From Nymphaea colorata (Eukaryota > Streptophyta > Magnoliopsida > Nymphaeales > Nymphaeaceae): a DNA stretch of 64,000 nt. Shown here in pieces: positions 33,263 through 45,870 of this stretch. The stretch lies in assembly GCF_008831285.2 (NCBI RefSeq), contig NC_045140.1:10724505-10788504 (forward strand). The letters are read 5' to 3'. The number at the start of each line of letters is the position of its first letter. Position 1 is the stretch's first letter. The translations under genes and the position numbers were made by a program. A model generated the notes under the pieces. It saw only the letters and a list, made by a program, of their open reading frames with translations, ran no database searches and was not told the origin of the DNA.

Positions 33263-33320
33263 TCCCAGAATTGGACTTTGAGATACCACCAGACGCACAA
33301 CGTGGCACCTTAAGCAACAG
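33263..33320 (+). pseudogene. orphan exon fragment of ZPR1-like zinc-finger protein
   Basis: After a TTTTTAG acceptor-like end, the sequence reads IPELDFEIPPDAQRGTLS. This matches the plant ZPR1 stretch just before the conserved TVEG segment (IPELxxEIPPxAQRGSLS). The frame then departs (MPVNLRPSTTF and a stop). I could not find the adjoining exons or the CxxC zinc fingers nearby, so this looks like a stranded gene fragment. ZPR1 binds eEF1A. No function is expected here. Confidence 0.55.
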
Positions 33321-33768
33321 TATGCCTGTCAACCTCAGGCCCTCAACCACATTTTAAAGTTCAAGCTTTTTCCCCTGGTTTTCTTTTTTAAATAGGTTGC
33401 TGATGCGATGTTTCATGTAATTAGTATAGTTGAGGTTTATTATGCTACTATGTTGGATTCAGTATTGTTGGATTTTATCAAATGTCTATAATAGATGGAG
33501 TGGTCCTATATAGTTTAACATTTCAGTGAATTCACCACCATCCACCTTTATGAACAAGAGTAGATACCAATCCATGATGAAAAGTCTATCATCGACCTAC
33601 ATGAACAAGAAGAAGGGGATAGTCCATCATCTGAATCATCTGGAAAGAACATGCTGGATGTGTAACTTAATAACGAAACTAGCCAGATGCACATAAGAAC
33701 CTTATTTTTGTAGCCAATCTCACATTGATGCCTATGCCACAAACTGATCATGAACTAGAGGTGCCACC

Positions 33769-33783
33769 CAGGGGCGGAGCCAG
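33769..33783 (+). repeat. hAT terminal inverted repeat
   Basis: CAGGGGCGGAGCCAG, left end. The 8 bases before it are GTGCCACC. The partner repeat and the second copy of the 8-mer were not found. Confidence 0.6.
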
Positions 33784-33959
33784 GGGGCCGCCTGGGCCCT
33801 GGCCCACCCCAGCGAACTGAAAAAAAAAACTACTAAAAAAATTGAAAATTTTTAGTTCGGCCATGTAGTATTTGGATTTGAGTTTAGTTTGGCTCCACCT
33901 GGATCCAACCCACAAAATCAGCTTGCCGCCTTTTGTTTGCCCCATTTCGAAATGTCGAA

Positions 33960-34170
33960 AAGGGGAAAAACGTAGGGTTGTGCCACTGTAGGAAGAGAGT
34001 GCGAGGGAGAGAACGAGAGACAAAGGGAGGGAGATAGAGAAATAGAATGAAAGAGTGAGAAAGGGAGCATGAGAGACAGAGAGAGCACTGAGGACGGTTG
34101 CAGGAAGCAGGTCGGAAGAGAAGAGGCAAGAGAAGAACGTGAGGAAAAAGGACACAGGCAGACACAGTGG
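33960..34170. repeat. purine-rich (GAGA) leader of the hAT relic
   Basis: Interrupted GAGAGA/GGGAGA-rich sequence. The long open frames on the opposite strand here (rich in Ser/Leu/Phe) are a product of this low complexity, not a gene. Confidence 0.6.
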
Positions 34171-36051
34171 TCCCCAATCACGAGAAGCGGAAGAAGAATA
34201 TAGTAAGAAGCCCATAATCAAATTCTTCTCCTGTGAATGTGATCCTTCACTCTGTTGATCAGTATTTCTTTTCTCGGTTGTTTCGAGGATGATTCTGTTC
34301 GTTGATCTTTTTTGCAGAATCTGTGAGTTGTTCTCTCTCCATTGTATCGCTATGGTCATCTGGGTTTCTTTTATGCACATACTTTAACCTTGATCATTCA
34401 CTGATGTATTGTGTTGCTCTTAACTATGTATTTATTGTGCCAAGTTCTGACTATACATGTTTATCTTACGGTTGCTGTGAATTTCTGCCATTTTTTCTGA
34501 TCGTGAACTGCTCTCATAGAGATTAGCTTTTCTGTAAGGGAATAATGTTTACTCTGAGGTGCCATGTTCCTTGAACGAGCAAGAAATTATGAAATGAATG
34601 CACATAAACCCTATGATGTTTACTTGTTGGAGAGATGAATACTTCATATTGGAAGTACATCGAAATCTTGAAAACATATCTTAATCATTTATATTCATAA
34701 GAGGGTATAGGACACCTGCATGTTCTTGAAATGCATGTTCGAAGAATACATGTAATTATATCTAGCATTCGGTTGGTTGCTGGATTTAGAAATAACATCA
34801 ATAATCTCATTGCATACGTGTTGCTGAACCAAAAACAACATAAAATACTGTTTTCAGAGCATGTCTTTTTTCAAAATTATGTGTTCAAAGAACACAGTGT
34901 TTTTCTTCCCTAACACCTCGAGCACATCTAAGATCTTCTTCCAACCTTTCTGAGACATAAATTTGAGAGAAAACTTCATGTTTTGATGAATTATGGGGAA
35001 CCTGACTGATTTACTTGTGTAAGATTGAGAGAGAAAATATCCCTCACATATGTTCCCTCCACTTCACCATTCAAATAAGCCTAAATCTGAAAATTTTAGC
35101 TCTGAAAAACATACATTTGCAAGTCACTCTTTGCTAGTTTTGTTCATAATTATGAATATTGAACTCTGCATGAAAGGAAAAATGTTGTGATGATCTAGGT
35201 TTCAAGAAAATTTAGGAGAAAAATATTGAAGGTAGAAAAAAATTAAAGAAGGATAGAATAATAAAAAGGTAACTAAAAATGTATAGAATATAGAAAAACA
35301 ATTGAAAATGTTATATCTCTCTTGTTAAGTAGTCATACTACAACAACAAGGTAAGCCATTGCTGGAGAAGCTTGTAAGTTGTAGATCTGAGGCAAGATGG
35401 GCCTGCTGCGCTAGGACATCTAGGAGGAGCTAACTTTTAGAAAAGTGATGACAAACATTAATAATTTCAACTGGGATAAGAATCATATCTATTCTCGTCT
35501 TAAAAAAAGTGATCTTGGAAACTTTGTTTGGTTTGGTCTTGTACAACTAGCCTTCATCTGACTATTTAGTTGCACCCATTTGTCTTTTTCCTTTCCTTTT
35601 CTTCTTATTGATGTTAGATGATTTGGCATCTTCCTTTTATGAGCACCATGTAGATTACCACTGACTATCTATGTCTATTAGATAAACTTCTTGTCAAGCC
35701 CGATAGAAATATTGCAGCCAAGCATGTATAGTGTGAGTAATATCGTAATATACGTCAGAGATCCTTCAAATCCTTTTTTGTTTAATATGCTAAAATCTTG
35801 TCAAATGTATGTGTGACACCATGGCCATATCTGAAACTTTGGCTGCAAAGAGTTTTATGTTGTAGTGTCTTTTCTTGGTTTAGGGTTGCTTCAAGAGCAC
35901 TCATGTTGGGTAAATATTTGGGGTTTCCACAAATTTTGACATAAAATTTGTGGGTAAGCATTTCTTTGCTTTATTCTGATTTATTTGAATGTCACTTGAT
36001 TAGGTGGTGACTCTCAACCCATATTTGCAAGGCCTATCCACTGATGGTAAT

Positions 36052-36115
36052 CGAAAGGCAAGGCAGGAAGGAGAGAAAACAACCGAAAGGCAAGGCAGGA
36101 AGGAGAGAAAACAAC
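36052..36115. repeat. 32-bp tandem duplication
   Basis: CGAAAGGCAAGGCAGGAAGG begins both copies (36052 and 36084), which are identical over at least 31 bases, so the duplication is recent. Confidence 0.95.
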
Positions 36116-36399
36116 TTTTCACTGTCCTACAAAATGCAAGAGGTTCAACATATGAATGTAGTCTTCTTTATCTGTTGTTTCTTCGATATGTTTAAATCTT
36201 ATTCTATTTTAAATTTCAGTTTTTTGTGTTAGCTTTTTGAGAAGATGATGAAAAATATTCAAAATTGTTTCAAAAAAAGAATAAGTTATGGATCAAGTGG
36301 GAGAAAACTAAGAGGGAGAAAACCAAAATGCTGGTAGTTCTACTTAGAAAGCTCTTGATGATGTTGTTCTTTTTTACTCAGATTCTCCACCTCTTAAGT

Positions 36400-37440
36400 A
36401 TTCAAAAATTCAAAATATAGAAAACATCATGCATGATCCAGGGTTGCAATGTCCTATATGGTAGATACTAGTAAATGAGAGAGATGAAGTTAGGTGAGCA
36501 TATATTAATCATGGGTAATTTGAGCGACAATGTATCAACATATCAAATATAAGGTGAAAGTAATTTAGCTTATAACATGATCACATCATTTGACTTTGTA
36601 TTTATTTTGCACTTGGTACAAGAAATTTTGGCACAGAGTGATACTCTTTGTTACACATTGTAAAGGCAAATATAGAACAATTTAAATGCAATGACTATGG
36701 TTCGTAATTCAAAAAAGTTTCTATGATAACTTAGAAAGACTGGTTGGGATTCATTTATAGATACTATAGGGGCATTTTTTATGGCACAAGATATCCCTAT
36801 TCCAGATATGGGTGCCCAATATTTTGTCAGAGGATCACGTTCTCGTTGTGAACATAATTTTATTACAGTGAGACATCATTATCTTGTTGATATTTTTATT
36901 GCTACCATTGATTCTCATCTGGTAGAATTAACCAATAGATTATATGAGAATCCTATGGAAAAACTTCATTTAATGTCAACATTCGACCCTAGAGATCAAT
37001 ATGAGTTGCTTAATGTATGAGATGCATACACTCTTGCACAGAAGTTTTATCCTGAAGATTTTCTAGACTCAAATTTTATGGGTTTGAATTATCAGTTGAG
37101 ACATTATAAGAATGATATTTGTCATCATCCAAGCTTTTAAAATTTGGGTACACTATCAAATGTATATCAAGCATTGATACGTAGTGGAAAACATGAAGAA
37201 TATCTTACATATACTGATTGCTTAGTTTCATTCTAACGCCTCTTATCTTCACTATAACCACAGAAAGCGCATTCTCTGCTATGAAACTTATTAAAAGAAG
37301 ATTGCATATAAAAATGGAGGGAAATTCTTTGCAGATTGTCTACTTTTGTAGATTGAAATAGAAATTGCTCAAATGTTTGATTTGAATGATATTATTGATG
37401 CTTTTTACAAAATGAAAAGTTTTAGAGCACAACTGCAATA
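36400..37440 (+). pseudogene. hAT transposase, internally deleted
   Basis: The N-terminal landmark at 36410-36530 reads MHDPGLQCPIW, then ILVNERDEVR and AYINHG, with stops (family pattern DPGLRxPI..Y..NxRDxVRRAY). About 36570 onward gives the C-terminal catalytic/dimerisation half: FDFVFILHLVQEILAQSDTL, VRNSKKFL, GWDSFIDTIGAFFMAQDIPI, YFVRGSRSR, HHYLVDIFIATIDSHLVELT. ALIRSGKHEEYLTY and SAMKLIKRRL-like text come just before 37320. The whole TTF-finger/DUF4371 middle is missing, and stops at 37018 and later break the rest. Confidence 0.85.
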
Positions 37441-39122
37441 GGTAAAGTATTTTGTTGCATCTTTTTATGTTAGTGTTTATTTGAGTCATTATTTAGTTTC
37501 AATAATAAATGATGTAGTTTTTATTTACATTTTATTGTGCAGGTGAATGAATGATGATATGTAACTATTTTCAATCAAAATCCTGTCCAGGAACCTTGCC
37601 AGACCCAAAGATTTTGGTATAGTGCTTATTTCCCCAAGAAGTTGTAGTTCCTACTCGAAATATCATTTGTTTTTTTCCAAAATACCCTTATTTTTTCCAA
37701 AACACCTCCAGGAAACTGTTTCTCTATATGTAGCTTAGCTTGGCTTGGCCAGCTCCTATACTTCCTGGCAAGGTCGCACTTGTGGGATGAGCGGAAGCCT
37801 GGCGCTGGCCATTACGACTTTTTTTGTCTGCCACTTAGCCAGGCCAAGGCTGCTGGGCCTAAGGGGCAGCATGCCCTTAGCTTTGGTAACCCCTATTTTT
37901 GATGTAATTATGTTATTTTTAAGGTAGTAATGACTAGAAAATCTTAAAATATAGACTACTATGCCCTTGACCTCAAATTGAGCTTCCTTCCTTGATACAT
38001 ACCCCTCATTTCTCTCCTCTAGCTTTGTTCCTTTCCTCCTTCAACCTCTCCCTCCGTTTCTCTTCATCCCTTATAGTTTGACATTTTTGCTATTCATCTA
38101 AACCTTCATCTCTAGCAAAAAGAGACCTTTGAAGCTTGCGGTCGACTCGCGGAACTCGTCCCCAACCCATCAGAATCATCTCTCTCTCAAACCTTGTTTT
38201 AAGATGTGTAATTTTTTTTTTTTTTGAAATTTTATTTTCTCATTCTTTCATAACAAGCTGATAAAGGTCTTAAAGTTTGTCTCAAATTAAGAATTTGCTT
38301 TGAAGCTCCAAGAGCATGACAAGAAAAGCATGGCCATCATGTTTTGACTAATCTCTTTCTCGCTCTATTTTTCTTTTTCATTATTACTCTTTCCCTATAC
38401 TAACTACTCTCTCTCTCTCTCTGTCTCTCTTATCTCTATTTTCCTTTCTTTTTTGTCTCCCTTCCCGTCATTTAATCTCTTTCTTTCTCTCTCAATTATT
38501 GTATCTTTATCTTTAATGCCGCCCCTAACCCCTTTCACTTTGTGATTTCTTTTGTGTCCCCATAACTCACCAAGATTTTCAGTATATTCCTGAGTGACTC
38601 ACTAGATGATGATTTGGTCCAATCAATTTTCGAAAAGTTTTTCTTTTTCATTTTCATTGCTCATAGATATATATGTTATGGTAGGAATCATCTATCTTTT
38701 TCTTAAGTATATAGAATTAGCACACATAGACAATATTGTTTTGAATTATTCCAAAGTATATCTCCAAGAAGCTTCTAAATCTTAATATTTTCACATTTCA
38801 ACACCAAATCTTTACTTTTTTTCCCATACTATATTGATTTTCAAAATATGTACAGTATTGCAAAGTTTCTTCCTTTTATTGTCCTATGATGAATAAGGAC
38901 TTGGTACACCGATGACGATTGGAATTTACAACTCATTTATTCTTAAAGTAAAATAATGAGTGTTTGATTCCGAGGACAAATTAAGTGGTGGTAGCTTCCA
39001 CAAACATGGTGGCAGCGGACGGTTCTCCATGTACTCCAGTTGTTCCAATAAACTTGAACCTTTTAGCAGTTAAATGCATATCAGGTTTTGAACAGAACGG
39101 GAGGAGCTGAAATTGGCATCAT
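37441..39122. other. intergenic, downstream of the ankyrin/PGG gene
   Basis: No recognisable coding sequence. 37730-37870 is locally GC-rich (GGCTTGGCCAGC, AGCCAGGCCAAGG) and may be a class II transposon end. A CT microsatellite lies at about 38407-38430. The gene's polyadenylation site should lie in 38880-39120 but I cannot place it. Confidence 0.45.
38407..38430. repeat. CT microsatellite
   Basis: About 11 CT units with one TG interruption. Confidence 0.9.
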
Positions 39123-41628
39123 CTAAGTCCCAGGCGAACATAGCTTGCGTTTGAAATATGTGGCAGCGATAATACAGGGGGAAAGAAGTAATAGACCGCC
39201 GAAATATCCAATACAAAGCCACATGAGTTGTTTTAAAAATATCTCGCTTGTATCACTCCCTGATGGTTTGGTGGCTTTGATGGCATAGTAAAATGCTAAA
39301 ACTAGATACACAATGGCCAAAACGATATTCAATATTAAACCAGCAAGCATGATGCGTTCCGGAAATACGGCAGACTTCAAAAGTACCAGAAAGAAGATGA
39401 CAAACAAGGAAGACAGGAAAGCAGCACTGTCAAATCTCATGAATTGGTCATAAGTAGTCGCACAGAGAACCGCGGTGCCGGCGGTCCCTTTGCATGTTTT
39501 CATGGTGAGATCAGCTGAGTCGTCTTGCCAAAAGCCACCGGGAGGTGTTAGGGCCGCCTGGAACGTCACTGTCGCTATCAGGATAGCCACTATGATCGTG
39601 TTGTCTGCTAGCTTGGCCCGTGCTTTCCAAGCTCGCCCTGTTTTAGCTTCAATGGAGTGATCAGTGGGAGCGGGTACTATGGACGCTGGATTGTGGGAGG
39701 GCGCAACAGCGGGCTCTATGGACACTGACGCGTCGCTAGGGCTGAGAAGCTTCACCATTTCGTCGTCCTCGCTTCCTGTGCCCCTCGTTAGTGGCCGGTT
39801 AAGGAGTTCACGTGGAGTGACGTTGTACTTATTCGAGGCGTTCAGGTCCACGTGACTATTGCTGATAAGAATTCTAGTTACCTGCAATTAAACACCTCCG
39901 ATTTAATTGTTTGACTTTGACATAGAGGCAGGCACATAAAGGTTTTCCGATATCTTACTGGATCCGACTTAATCTGTTAGATCTTCCTCAATCCTATTCA
40001 GACTCAGATTCACTTTTGGGCTTAAATTTCTGAAACCGATCCAGATCAGTCTAACATAATTGTCGGGTTACCAAACTGTCTACTTCCATATATAGATTCA
40101 AATTTGGTCATCTAAACCATATATGGAGCCCGATAAGACTGGTTTATATCCATGGCACATACGTGCTGCCTACAATATGTATTTAAAATCGAGAAACTAG
40201 TATCAGGAAAGATAATTTGTGTTTAATGCATTGTTCGTCTCTTACATATCATGAAACATGTATGTCTTTGTCGATCGCTTTGACAAATGTCGGCTTTTAA
40301 ACTTCAAGTTTTTGCTCTGAAATATGCGAAAAAAAACATTAAACATAAACAGAATCAATATAAACATGATTTCTCCATTAATGGTTTTACTTATAGCCAT
40401 TCAAACCATGTAAATTTCATCCGTCAAATTATGTTGATCCTAATAATGTTTACCGAAAAAATAATATTCACTGGCCTAAATTGAAATGATGATCAGGCAC
40501 GAGCATGTCAGCCTTACCGATTACACTATGGCGATTGAATGATGACTCCTAAATAAATACTTGTCAAAATAATTTTTTGAACTACCATCCACCCAACATT
40601 ATCTTTTTAATCTCGATCCCCAAGAATGAGAGCTCATTCTTGGCGAAACAAGGAGTAAAAAGTTGTTTACATTGTCCATTTTTACGTACCAGAAGTTTAT
40701 CTCTGACTTGGTTTATATGGTGAGAGCAACTTAAATTTTTCTTGTTGGAAAAGTTCCTCATCCCCTCTATTTGTAGGTAAGAATTAAAAGGTCAACCGTT
40801 TGTTATCAGAAGTGTTGTAGGTAGCAATATTGGTGTTTGATCAGTTTGCTGCCAAATACAGTTTAAGTATAAAACATTTTAAAATGTTTAAAATGATTTT
40901 AAAATCTGTAATATATGAAAAATATATAAACCTATATCGGTCTTATAATACTGGCAAAGGGTGACCAGCTTCCGGGCAAAAGCTGAAAATAATGAACTAA
41001 CCAAACCAAAGAAAACTAGGTTACACAGTTTCCGGTGCAATGACAGATTTCCTTTTACCTCTCTTCGGTTTCTTGCCGCTGCCAAATGCAAAGCGGTATT
41101 GCCGCAGCAATCTTCCTCATTGACCATATTTTTGACCTCCTGCAATGACATCAAGAACTCCACGACTCCTATCCTGTTCTCCTTCACGCTCAAATGCAAG
41201 ACGGTTTCTCCTCTATCAGTTTTTTCCTGGAGGCACCAGGGGTTGACAGACATGATCTCGTTCAGCACATCCACTCTGCCCTTCATGGCTGCAGTATGTG
41301 CCGGAAGTCGGCCATGCTTGTCCTTCAAACAAGAGAGGTCGGGATCTACGGCCAGCAACAACTTGACGATGCCCAAGTGCCCCTTGGCTGCAGCCAAATG
41401 AAGTGGGGAGAACCCTGCTTCATTCAAATCGCTTGACAGCTCCGGCTTTGCACTCAGTACTTCACGAGCAAAGTGGACGTGCCCGTAGATGGCTGCTATA
41501 TGTAAGATATTGTTGCCATTCGAATTTGCTGTTTCTGATCTTTCCAGTATATGCTCATCTCCTGAGATCAATTGTCTCAGCCTAAACATATCTCCAACCA
41601 AAGCACACTCGTACAACCTAGGATCCAT
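39123..41628 (-). CDS. ankyrin-repeat PGG-domain membrane protein, two exons
   Basis: Exon 1 is 41628-41059 (190 codons) and exon 2 is 39881-39123 (252 codons plus stop), giving 442 residues, within the usual size of this plant family. The phase-0 intron has donor GAG|GTAAAAG and acceptor TTGCAG|GTAACT. Residues about 38-215 hold ankyrin repeats (NGNNILHIAAIYGH, GFSPLHLAAAKGH, GRLPAHTAAMKGR, GETVLHLSVKEN, GNTALHLAAARN). Residues about 290-430 hold the PGG domain (VTFQAALTPPGGFW) and four predicted membrane helices (NTIIVAILIATV, SSLFVIFFLVLL, ILNIVLAIVYLVLAFYYAI, LMWLCIGYFGGLLLL). Relatives (ACD6/ITN1-like) act at the plasma membrane in defence or salt responses. Which role applies here is unknown. 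Both exons are fully open, and it is the only intact gene in the window. Confidence 0.93.
39882..41058 (-). other. intron of the ankyrin/PGG gene
   Basis: 1,177 bp, GT..AG, phase 0. The part nearest exon 2 (39890-40150) resembles sequence upstream of the pseudogene exon at 6888, so the duplication that made the pseudogene was of genomic DNA, not of a processed transcript. Confidence 0.85.
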
Positions 41629-41689
41629 TATCCCCCTTTTTTGAGGGGTTAGGCAGACCCTGATCAGAGGCTTAGAACAACCTTACAAA

Positions 41690-41850
41690 TCAAAGAAGAG
41701 GGTAAACCTCTCTCTCAATGTAGGGATGTGAAGGCGTAAAAAGGCATGTCGCTGCCTCGGTTTATAAAACATTTCCAGAGGTAGCTAGTCAATCTCTAAA
41801 CTCAATGCTCATAAACCATGTAAAGGTATAGAGCTCGAATACAGAAATTA
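41690..41850 (-). repeat. dispersed repeat copy at the ankyrin/PGG promoter
   Basis: CTCTCTCTCAATGTAGGGATGTGAAGG, continuing to GGTAGCTAGTCAATCTCTAAA and CATAAACCATGTAAAGGTATAG, belongs to the same family as copies at 45132, 45382, 45785 and 47960. It lies 60-220 bp upstream of the start codon. Orientation is given by the gene. The family reads on the plus strand. Confidence 0.6.
41760..41768 (-). promoter_or_regulatory. candidate TATA box of the ankyrin/PGG gene
   Basis: The minus strand reads TTTTATAAA about 135 bp before the ATG at 41628, inside the dispersed repeat. The spacing fits a plant promoter with a 100-nt leader. No other evidence. Confidence 0.35.
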
Positions 41851-44800
41851 AGCATACGGACTTACGCGGTCCTTTGGGCTAATACGGATATTTCAAGACT
41901 TATTTTGGAAATGACATCATTCTTTCAGGTTGAAAGTTCGTCTCCAAACTGATTTGTCCACTTGACTTTGGATTGTGAAATATAACAAAAGCTTGCACTG
42001 ATGGAATGTCCCATTTCTTTCTTCCCACTACATCAGATGACCAGAATCTTCAAATTTATATATTTATATATGCCTCCTAGTGGGAAAAGGTTTGGTTAAT
42101 GTATATGTCCTCAATTTTGACTAATATACCTGGGTATGAGAAGATATCAACTTCGGATAACCAACCAATTATTTCTTCAACTACCATGCTTCAAGCCGTC
42201 AAAAAAGGAAAAATGTTTCAACTTAGTACATTTAATTTGCCTTATAGATACGTATATACCTGGCGTAGTCCAAAATTTGACCGGCGACAATTCAAAGTGG
42301 GCGAAATATTCTCAAACTTAGATTTCAAAGCTTTGACCAAAGGTGTTTGCGTCATACAATGGATCCATGGCGGCCTAGCTCGTGTGAAAGCCCACACCCA
42401 AGAATCCTTATGATAGATGCATTTGGACCCTTCTCGGTGGCCCATGTGGACTTTTTGCCGACATGCTGTAGCCGTTGGCAGTGACATCTGTTGCCATTCG
42501 CTATTTTTGAATCGTTATCCTACTAAAAAATTTAGTCTTTTAGAAGAAATAGTCTGCTTGGCATGCTAAACAGCCTCGAGAAAATGCGAAGGGAGGGACC
42601 AAGGATCTTAAATCCGGTCAAGTTATTCGCCCCGGGTCAAAACACCCCACATTTGACGAGAAGTCCATAAGGAAGCCAATACCCACCGATCATTAAAGGG
42701 TCTCCAATCTTGCTAAGCTTGTCACATTCAAATGGGGACATCATGTAACCAATATATATAATGGAAGATGAATCTATTCATGCTGTAAACAAGTGACTCC
42801 TTTCCAAGCAAATAAACAACCTATGAGTCGAACCTCTATTCATAAAAAAAAAAAAGAGCAACGAAGAAACATACAGGGAGATTGTGTTCTCTCTATCGTG
42901 GGCGTAGCTAGGTAAGTTTTTATTTAAGCAAATTTACAGCGTCACCAAAAAACCTATGGTTCTGTTCATAGGAGCAATGCCATCTGAAGCTGTAATGGGA
43001 AAGTGCAGAGTTCTGAAGATGAATCCCATTATTGACGCGTCCTTTTCCAATATGGACACAAAAATGAATTATAGGGGATGTACTGATTGCGAGTCCCACT
43101 GATGCTAGAAGTTGGCTCATATTGTTTATACTTTATTGTATATGGTTGGGCCAGCTTGGGCCTCATGATTTGGTCCACCTATTAATGCCATCTTGATGAT
43201 GCCCTGTTGCGAGCAGTGGCAGTTAAGGGTTTAATTTGAGAAAGAAAATGGGCAAAAAACGCACTTCGGCACTTGTAGTTGCTTTGATTTGTATTTTTCC
43301 AAATACTTATTACCTCTCAGATCTGACGCAATATATGTCAAAGGTCCAGGATTTGGCCCTGGACTCAACGTTACTAATGCCACCAACAGCCATGTACATT
43401 CCAACAGCCAATCTTCAAGTCAGCTACTGAAAATGAGTTTGGTTTACGGATGTGGGTAGAACGTCTAACTGAGGTATGATTAATCTGCTGTTGATGACAG
43501 GACGAAGGAGACCACACCTTGGTCAGAGACTTAGTCTTCTATTCAGCAATGAGACACCCCGTCTCATGCACCAGTTGAGGGCTGAGCGACACACCCAGCG
43601 AAGAGGTAAGTAATCAAGCGAAACCCCAAGAGCAGGTTGTCAGCTTTTCCAATACGCTAGCGGGGCAACGTTCAGCACTCGGAGGGGAAGCAGGGAGTTG
43701 TGTGCATTAGAAGCAAATGGCCTCGGGTCAACCACAGATGATTAATGAAGCCTATAAATGGAGATAAAAGGCGAGGTGCACTACAGAGAAGCAACGTCCA
43801 GCATGAACCTGTGCCCAGATATCAATGGATCGTATTGTTACTAACGAAGTCAGAGAATATATACAAAGTCATACTTTTTGGTTCTGAAATGAGGGGTGAA
43901 GAGAAGATTAATTTTTTATTGGAAGGGCCAAAGGGTCCAAGGGCAGAGTGACTTTCACATGGGCCAGAATTTTTTTTGCGCTGGAAGGGGCAAACAATCC
44001 GGGGACTGACTGTCAAAGGAAAAAGTATTATTTTTCAAAATTTTTACACAGGCCAAAATAAAAATTTCATAATTACTGACGGCGAAGGTTTTGATTTTCA
44101 TTTTCACAGCTTTAATTCCACCGACAGAGATCTGCAGCGGTGACAACAGTCATCCCAATAGACTTCAACATAAACCCTTGGTCAATTTACCTGCAAGTTG
44201 TCTACAATCTGTAAATGGTTGCTTATAAATAGAAGGATCTAAGAATTTGAAGAGAGGGAAGAGAACACGTGAGACAAAGGCAAAGGAAACATTGTTCAAA
44301 TGGGATATTAGGTCAGTCCATCCAATGAAAGACAGCTCACCCATAAGTTGAGATAATCAGAAAGAGCTTGCTGGAAAACACCCATAACTGGTATGAAGTA
44401 AGAGTGACAATGAGCAAAGGCATACCGACACCATAACCTGGCTTCCCTAGAAAGGCAGGAAGCCCTCGAAATACAAGATGGTAAGAACAAATGTAAAGTT
44501 CTTGTAGAAGAGAGCAGATCTCTATGTGGAGTTCAAAAAAGGTAGTTTAGATATTGATTATCAAAGAAAACGAGAACAAATGTAAAGTTCTTAGGGAAGA
44601 AAAGGGAAGTTAGTAAACAAGCTTAAAGGAGTCGAGCTCGAGCCAGTACTCGGTCTATTGAGTTGAGCTCGAGCTCACCTTGTAACCTCTACAGGATCTC
44701 AAGTCAGGCAATATATGAGTTGAGTTGAGTCCAAACTGACCGAACTCCAGCTGTACTCGGCTCATGTACATCCCTACCCTGGTGTGGGACCTGACTGTAG

Positions 44801-45030
44801 CCCCTTCTCATTTGATTCCACGGATACTAAACTGTGCCTTCCGCAGTTTCGCCCTATTCAGCTGGCCATGGGGCGTTCTAACCTGAATCTCCTCAAGACA
44901 ATGTCGTCCAATTTGAGTACGTAGGCCTAATGTTTTTTTATTTTATTTTATTTTGGTGGTAACTCTTTACGAGTACCCCTCAACCAAAATTTCCTGCTTT
45001 TCCTCTACAGTGTCCGTGGAGATAATTGTT
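41851..45030. other. intergenic, no gene seen
   Basis: Scattered short frames (for example 42099-42413) show no family motif. At 43900-44080 there is GGGCCAGAATTTTTTTTGCG-type sequence reminiscent of hAT subterminal DNA. At 44620-44790 a GAGCTCGAGC-rich patch ends in ATGTACATCCCTACCCTGG, like ends of common plant MITEs, but without a convincing inverted partner. Confidence 0.45.
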
Positions 45031-45033
45031 TGA

Positions 45034-45870
<837 letters not shown>

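Larger units (their letters stand above)
33769..37440 (+). mobile_element. hAT transposon relic (second copy), with 5' terminal repeat
   Basis: CAGGGGCGGAGCCAG at 33769-33783 is the terminal inverted repeat typical of TTF-type hAT elements in plants. It is followed by a CCTGGCCC-rich subterminal zone, an A run and a purine-rich leader. Transposase fragments follow in the same direction at 36400-37440. The matching right terminus (CTGGCTCCGCCCCTG) is not found, so the right limit given is the end of the coding relic. It is distinct from the relic at 29519-30720, because both carry the N-terminal part. Confidence 0.65.

Noticed and set aside
33748-34380. 210-residue minus-strand frame with Ser/Leu/Phe-rich sequence
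   Set aside because: Purine-rich low-complexity DNA in the leader of a hAT relic keeps several frames open at once. No domain.
29519-37440. A single hAT transposase gene with one very large intron
   Set aside because: The right part has its own terminal repeat and its own N-terminal landmark, so these are two elements.
42099-42413. 104-residue plus-strand frame upstream of the ankyrin/PGG gene
   Set aside because: No recognisable domain, no promoter or splice context, and AT-rich surroundings.
44620-44790. GAGCTCGAGC-rich patch ending ATGTACATCCCTACCCTGG as a MITE
   Set aside because: The right end looks like a known type of plant MITE end, but I could not find a matching inverted left end or target duplication.
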